Part shown: positions 7,849 through 11,569 of the stretch, piece by piece
How positions within the stretch are numbered: the first letter of the stretch is position 1
Layout of the letters: each line of letters starts with the position of its first letter
DNA from: Desulfocurvus sp.
GTDB taxonomy: Bacteria; Desulfobacterota; Desulfovibrionia; Desulfovibrionales; Desulfovibrionaceae
Direction of reading: 5' to 3'
Assembly: GCF_023230885.1 (NCBI RefSeq)
Contig: NZ_JALNWM010000100.1
Span: 1-11,569 of the forward strand
Length of the DNA stretch: 11,569 nucleotides
Notes under the pieces: model-generated
What the model was told of the DNA's origin: nothing
Seen by the model: the letters and a program-made list of their open reading frames with translations, nothing else
Databases searched by the model: none
Translations under genes and position numbers: made by a program

Positions 7849-9117
7849 CTACGCTTCCTCCTTGAGCTGCTTGATGCTGGTCAGGAACTTGCCGATGACC
7901 CATACCGCGAAGATGCCGATGACGATGAAGAACAGAATGTTCCCGATCACATCCAGGGAGTGGTACAGGCCCGGGTTGTGCGGCAGCTGCTTCATCTCGG
8001 CCAGCTTGCCCGGCAGGGCGAAGAGGCGGTTGACGAAACCGGCGATGATGGACAGGGCGTAGAAGCCCCGGATGTAGATGCCGGGCACGACCTTGGTGGC
8101 CATTGCCCCGATCTGGATGCCCAGCAGCGAGCCGATGAGCATGCCCATGGCCAGGGTGTAGAAGATGAAGCCGTACACCGCGTACTGGGCGATGGACGCA
8201 TACCCGGCGGTGAAGATGATCTGCAGGATGTCCGTGCCCACGGTGGTGAAGGAGGACACGCCAAGGATGTAGACGAACATGGGGAAGGTCAGGAAGCCGC
8301 CGCCAACGCCCATGATGGCCGCCGCGAAACCGACGATGGAGCCGCAGGCCGCCACGAACACGGCGCTGATCTTCTTGCCGCCGGGGGTCAGGTCCTCATC
8401 GAAGGTGATCATGGGCGGGATGTTCTTGGACTGCAAGCGCTCGGGCAGGGACCGCCCGCCGCCCGAGGAGGCCGCCGGGCCGCCGTGGGCGTCGCCGCCC
8501 CCGGCCTTGCGCATGCGCAGGAAGTCCGTCAGGGCGTAGATGCCCAGGAAGCCCAGCAGGAACACATAGATCACGCTGATGAACGTGTCGGACAGCACGG
8601 GGTTGGTTTCGTACAGCGCGCGGTTGATGACGCCGCCGCCGGTCACCCCGATGCCCGCGCCCGCCAGGAAGGCCACGGCCAGGGTCACGGACACGTTGCC
8701 CAGCTTCTTGTGGATGGCCGTGCCCATGATGGCCTTGGCGAAAATGTGGAACAGGTCCGTGCCGACGGCCAGGATGCCCTTGACCCCGGCGCTCATGAGC
8801 GCGGGGGTGATGATGAAGCCGCCGCCCGCGCCGATGCAGCCGGTGATCAGCCCGGCGCACAGGCCGATGATGATGGAGACCCCGAAAATGGCCGGGGTGT
8901 AGTAGGCCGGGCTGTAGGCCTTGTGCCCGCCCAGGATGCCGGGCAGCTCCGGCGCGGCGATGGCCAGGGAGCCCAGCAGGATGGGCACGACCATGGCCGC
9001 CAGAATCCACATCTTGCGTTTGCTGGACAGGATGTTGCGCGAGGTCTCCATGTCCCATTTGGCATAGGCGATGGAGCTTTCGAGCATCGTCCGATACAGT
9101 CTTCTGCCGATATTCAT
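7849..9117 (-). CDS. TauE/SafE-family (DUF81) permease
   Basis: This 422-residue inner-membrane protein belongs to the sulfite exporter TauE/SafE family, which moves sulfur-containing or other organic anions. Its two homologous halves both carry the hallmark glycine motif: GCIGAGGGFIITPALMSAG and AVGTDL in the first (93-122), IMGVGGGFLTFPMF and TVGTDI in the second (268-297). I count about nine hydrophobic segments, with an early one at 37-55. A polar N-terminus of about 35 residues precedes them. The halves are joined by a Gly/Ala/Ser-rich linker and charged loop (about 203-247). At 422 residues it is longer than the common ~250-residue members. The ATG overlaps the response-regulator stop (ATGA) and has GGAGGA 9 bases upstream. 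Placement behind a two-component system suggests regulated transport. The substrate cannot be read from sequence. Confidence 0.92.
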   Translation of the reverse strand: MNIGRRLYRTMLESSIAYAKWDMETSRNILSSKRKMWILAAMVVPILLGSLAIAAPELPGILGGHKAYSPAYYTPAIFGVSIIIGLCAGLITGCIGAGGGFIITPALMSAGVKGILAVGTDLFHIFAKAIMGTAIHKKLGNVSVTLAVAFLAGAGIGVTGGGVINRALYETNPVLSDTFISVIYVFLLGFLGIYALTDFLRMRKAGGGDAHGGPAASSGGGRSLPERLQSKNIPPMITFDEDLTPGGKKISAVFVAACGSIVGFAAAIMGVGGGFLTFPMFVYILGVSSFTTVGTDILQIIFTAGYASIAQYAVYGFIFYTLAMGMLIGSLLGIQIGAMATKVVPGIYIRGFYALSIIAGFVNRLFALPGKLAEMKQLPHNPGLYHSLDVIGNILFFIVIGIFAVWVIGKFLTSIKQLKEEA

Positions 9118-9617
9118 ACCCGTTCGTCCTCCGGTGTCGGTTCGTGGGAAGAGATATTATGCGTCTGTCGGGGTGGCCGCGATGCGGGCGCGGCCCCGGG
9201 CCCGGCCCGGGGTCCGGCCCGGGGGTCGGGGCCGGAGCCGTGCGGCCCGGGCCTGCCGGATTGGGAGGCCACGGCCTCGCCCACGGCCTCCATGATCTCC
9301 TCCAGCCCGCAGGGCTTGGCCAGGCAGCGGCACACCCCGCCCCCGGCCCCGGGCAGAGCCCGGTTGGTCAGCAGGACAAGCGGCATCTCGGGCGCCACGG
9401 CCCGCAGGGCGGTGAAGGGTTCGAGGCCGTCCACCGCCGGCAGGGCCAGATCGAGAACCGCGCAATGGAATTCGTCGCGGCGCAGGGCGCGCAGGGCGGC
9501 GGCCACGCAGGTCGCGCCCACGGCCCGCACGCCGCGCCGGGCCATGCGCCGGGCCAGAACGTCCAGGTGTTCCGGCTCGCCCAGCAGGAGCAGCAGCCGC
9601 AGCCCGGCGGCGGTCAT
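9114..9617 (-). CDS. Single-domain response regulator (receiver only)
   Basis: The 167-residue protein contains a receiver domain (about 5-118) with the phosphoacceptor D56 in AVLDLALP, the switch threonine T84 in LLTN and the conserved lysine K101 in LAKP. The usual acidic pair after the first strand is degenerate (GEPEH, with E14 and E16). There is no DNA-binding or enzymatic output domain; residues 119-167 are a proline/glycine/arginine-rich tail that looks disordered. It therefore probably acts by protein contact, as a phosphate sink, or in a phosphorelay. The start overlaps the histidine-kinase stop by ATGA, and its stop overlaps the permease start by ATGA. The histidine kinase is the obvious partner. 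Confidence 0.88.
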   Translation of the reverse strand: MTAAGLRLLLLLGEPEHLDVLARRMARRGVRAVGATCVAAALRALRRDEFHCAVLDLALPAVDGLEPFTALRAVAPEMPLVLLTNRALPGAGGGVCRCLAKPCGLEEIMEAVGEAVASQSGRPGPHGSGPDPRAGPRAGPGAAPASRPPRQTHNISSHEPTPEDERV

Positions 9618-11374
9618 TGCCGCGCCTCCCCGGCGGGCAGGCGCACCAGGAAGGTCGTGCCCTCGTGCTGCTGGCTTTGGACCTCGATGTCCCCGCCCAT
9701 CTTCTGGACGATGCCGTAGACGATGGACAGGCCAAGGCCCGTGCCCTTGCCCACGGGCTTGGTGGTGAAGAACGGCTCGAAGATGCGCGCCAGGTTGGCC
9801 TTGGGGATGCCCTCGCCCTGGTCGGCCACGCCAAGGACCACCTCGTCGCCCTCGCGGCGGGTGGATATCTGCACCAGCCCGCCGCGCTGGCTCATGGCGT
9901 CCACGGCGTTGTTGATGAGGTTCAGGAGCACCTGCTGCATCTCCGAGGGCGAAGCCAGCACCGGGGGCAGCTCCGGCGCCAGGGACAGGGACAGGTCCAC
10001 CCCGCTGTAGCGGGCGCGCTTCTCCGACAGGCCGACCACTTCGGACACCACGGCGTTCACGTCCAGGGGCCGGGCCACGGGATCGATCTTGCGCGCGAAG
10101 GACAGCAGCTTGTGGGTGATCTCGCGGCAGCGGCGGCCCTGGGTGCGGATCTGGGCCAGGGATTTCTCGATGTCCGCGCGCTCGGCCTCGGGCAGCTCCA
10201 GGTCGGCGCACACGTCGCCCACCCACCCGGCCTCCTCGAGCATGATGGCCACGGGATTGTTGATCTCGTGGGCGATGCCCGCCGCCAGTTCGCCCACCGA
10301 GGCCATTTTGCCCGCCTCGATGACCTGCTCGTTCATCATGGCGCGCTCCGTGTCGGCGGCCTCGATGGAACGCACCACCCGCGCCGACAGCCACAGCCCC
10401 ATGACCACAATGGCCGCCGCGCCAAGGCCCAGGACCACCAGGACGTTGCGCCGGGCCGAGTGCAGGGTGGCGTAGGCATCGGCGCGCGCCTGCTGGTAGA
10501 CCAGCAGCCAGCGGCCCTCCTTGAGGGGCGCCATGACGTAGATGGTGTCCGCGCCCTGGGGATCGGGCCGCTCCACAACGGAAACCGCCCCGGCGTCGGT
10601 GCCCTGGACCAGGGCCGGGCCGAAGCCCGGGGCCGGGGCCGCGGGCGCGGCCAGGGCGCCCAGCTGCGCCGCCAGCCAGCCGGTGTCGGGCAGGGCGGCG
10701 CCGCGCGGGGCCGGGGTCTGGAAGCGCCCCTCGCCGTTGACGATGTACGCCGTGCCCGTGCGCCCGATGCGGATGCTCTCCACCAGGGAATTGAAGGCCA
10801 CGAAGTCGATGGTCGCGCGCAGAATCCAGTTCTCGTCGCCCCGGCGCTGGCGCACGGCGATGATGAAATGGGGCAGCCCGCGCAGCCCGAGGAACACGTC
10901 GCTGATGAACACCTCGCTCCGGGCGGCCTCGCGGAACCAGTCGGCCCCGGAATAATCGGCCTCGCCGAGCTGGAAGGGCCCCGCGTAGGCCCGCTGGCGC
11001 CCCTGGGCGTCCACCACGCCCAGGTCCACGAACACGCCCTGCATCTCCTCCTGGAGCAGTTGCAGCTCCTCGCCCAGCCGCCCGGGGGCGCACAGGTCGT
11101 CGAGGCTGGTGGACCGCGCCAGGGAGCGGACCTCGCCGCGCTTCTCGCGCAGGAAGAAGTCGATGAGCTGCTGGTGCTTCAGGACCACCTCGCGCAGCTG
11201 CTCCAGGACCTTGGCCTCGTAGGACTCGCGGAACTGGGAGCTGCTGATGGCCGCGACGAGCACAAGCGGCGTCAGGGAGACGAGAATGATGATGACCGCT
11301 ATGGCCCGCCGCAGGGAGCGGTAGTAGCGGGGGGAATGCGGTTCCTCCGGGCTCAGGCGCAGCGGGTTCTTCAT
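9614..11374 (-). CDS. Membrane sensor histidine kinase with Cache-type sensor
   Basis: This 586-residue kinase has TM segments at about 24-43 and 310-329 flanking a ~265-residue periplasmic domain. That domain looks like a double Cache sensor ([10 protein letters not shown] at 141-150, [13 protein letters not shown] at 204-216), the class that binds small organic ligands. After TM2 there is a short charged linker with no obvious HAMP domain. The dimerisation domain follows, with phosphorylated H369 in [14 protein letters not shown], then the ATPase domain: N-box LNLINNA (N489), G1 DQGEG (518-522), F-box FEPFFTT and G2 GKGTGLGLS (542-550). All catalytic motifs are intact. The ATG at 11374 overlaps the upstream stop (ATGA) and has a GGAGGG just upstream, and the stop overlaps the response-regulator start. 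The ligand is unknown; a sulfur or carboxylate anion handled by the permease is a guess. Confidence 0.93.
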   Translation of the reverse strand: MKNPLRLSPEEPHSPRYYRSLRRAIAVIIILVSLTPLVLVAAISSSQFRESYEAKVLEQLREVVLKHQQLIDFFLREKRGEVRSLARSTSLDDLCAPGRLGEELQLLQEEMQGVFVDLGVVDAQGRQRAYAGPFQLGEADYSGADWFREAARSEVFISDVFLGLRGLPHFIIAVRQRRGDENWILRATIDFVAFNSLVESIRIGRTGTAYIVNGEGRFQTPAPRGAALPDTGWLAAQLGALAAPAAPAPGFGPALVQGTDAGAVSVVERPDPQGADTIYVMAPLKEGRWLLVYQQARADAYATLHSARRNVLVVLGLGAAAIVVMGLWLSARVVRSIEAADTERAMMNEQVIEAGKMASVGELAAGIAHEINNPVAIMLEEAGWVGDVCADLELPEAERADIEKSLAQIRTQGRRCREITHKLLSFARKIDPVARPLDVNAVVSEVVGLSEKRARYSGVDLSLSLAPELPPVLASPSEMQQVLLNLINNAVDAMSQRGGLVQISTRREGDEVVLGVADQGEGIPKANLARIFEPFFTTKPVGKGTGLGLSIVYGIVQKMGGDIEVQSQQHEGTTFLVRLPAGEARQ

Positions 11375-11569
11375 CGGCCCTCCGGGCGGCGGGGTTGGGG
11401 CAGGAGGCTCCAGGCGGCGTCCAGCAGCGCGCCGGGGTCCGCGGCCTTTTCCACCACCGTCCCGGCCAGGGCCAGGGCGGGGTTTCCGGCCGCATCGGGC
11501 AAAAGCGCGTGCAACACCAGCGGGCGCAGGGCGGAGCCGTCGGGGCTTCGCAGGCCCTCGTCCAGGAAG
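11371..11569 (-). CDS. 3' end of an upstream gene, possibly a receiver domain
   Basis: Only the last 65 codons are in the window; the gene continues beyond its right edge. Its TGA overlaps the histidine-kinase start by 4 bases (ATGA), so it belongs to the same operon. The visible part reads RPLVLHALLPDAAG, then GTVVEKAADPGALLDAAWSL. This spacing resembles the end of a receiver domain (fourth strand, then lysine of the fifth strand, then last helix), with K-A in place of the usual K-P. The resemblance is weak and it could be something else entirely. A second receiver beside the kinase would suggest a phosphorelay. Confidence 0.6.
   Translation of the reverse strand, partial: FLDEGLRSPDGSALRPLVLHALLPDAAGNPALALAGTVVEKAADPGALLDAAWSLLPQPRRPEGR

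Noticed and set aside
4235..8062. Very long open plus-strand frame (about 1275 codons) opposite the PEP-synthase-like and neighbouring genes.
   Set aside because: It runs antisense across at least three well-supported genes, has His/Ala/Gly/Arg-biased composition and no recognisable motifs. It is an artefact of third-position GC bias.

Overview
The window comes from a very GC-rich bacterial chromosome. The gene content fits a sulfate-reducing deltaproteobacterium close to Desulfovibrio and its relatives. The pointers are a DsrE-like sulfur-relay protein, a TauE/SafE-type permease under a two-component system, a variant PEP-synthase-like enzyme, a PilZ protein, and above all a gene that appears to encode selenocysteine. 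The taxonomic placement is an inference from content and composition, not from a database match.

Left part (1-1091). The first ~120 bases are clearly less GC-rich and hold a 15-bp inverted repeat (35-49/91-105). A strong intrinsic terminator (178-214) and two hairpins sharing an identical 16-base core (244-280, 347-381) lie downstream of a small PilZ-like gene read leftward (416-754). The divergent gap between that gene and nth carries an AT-rich cluster of three ATGGACA half-sites (957-986), probably an operator.

Housekeeping block (1092-3603, + strand). nth (endonuclease III), tgt (tRNA-guanine transglycosylase) and a YdcF/DUF218 membrane protein are chained by two 4-base GTGA overlaps and look like one translationally coupled operon. 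A non-coding, C-rich 393-base gap follows, with an imperfect 62-base tandem duplication and a possible promoter.

Selenoprotein (3997-4317, + strand). A 106-codon DsrE-like gene is interrupted in frame by one UGA at the position where the family normally has its reactive cysteine. An 8-bp perfect stem with a GGC loop (4220-4238) lies just downstream, with the geometry of a bacterial SECIS element. Read through, the protein has the normal family length and C-terminus and ends 1 base before the convergent neighbour. A second inverted repeat overlaps its ribosome-binding site.

Right part (4319-11569, all - strand). From upstream to downstream this strand carries the end of an unidentified gene (possibly a receiver domain), a membrane histidine kinase with a periplasmic sensor domain, a short response regulator with no DNA-binding domain, a TauE/SafE-like permease, an unrecognised two-TM protein, and a PEP-synthase-like protein. 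The first three junctions are 4-base ATGA overlaps and the fourth has a 2-base gap, so this is a tight operon. A 120-base gap with a GC hairpin then leads to the PEP-synthase-like gene. That enzyme keeps the ATP-grasp and phosphohistidine domains, but its last ~300 residues do not look like the usual PEP-binding barrel. The operon plausibly senses a small anion or sulfur metabolite and controls its transport, but no substrate can be read from the sequence.
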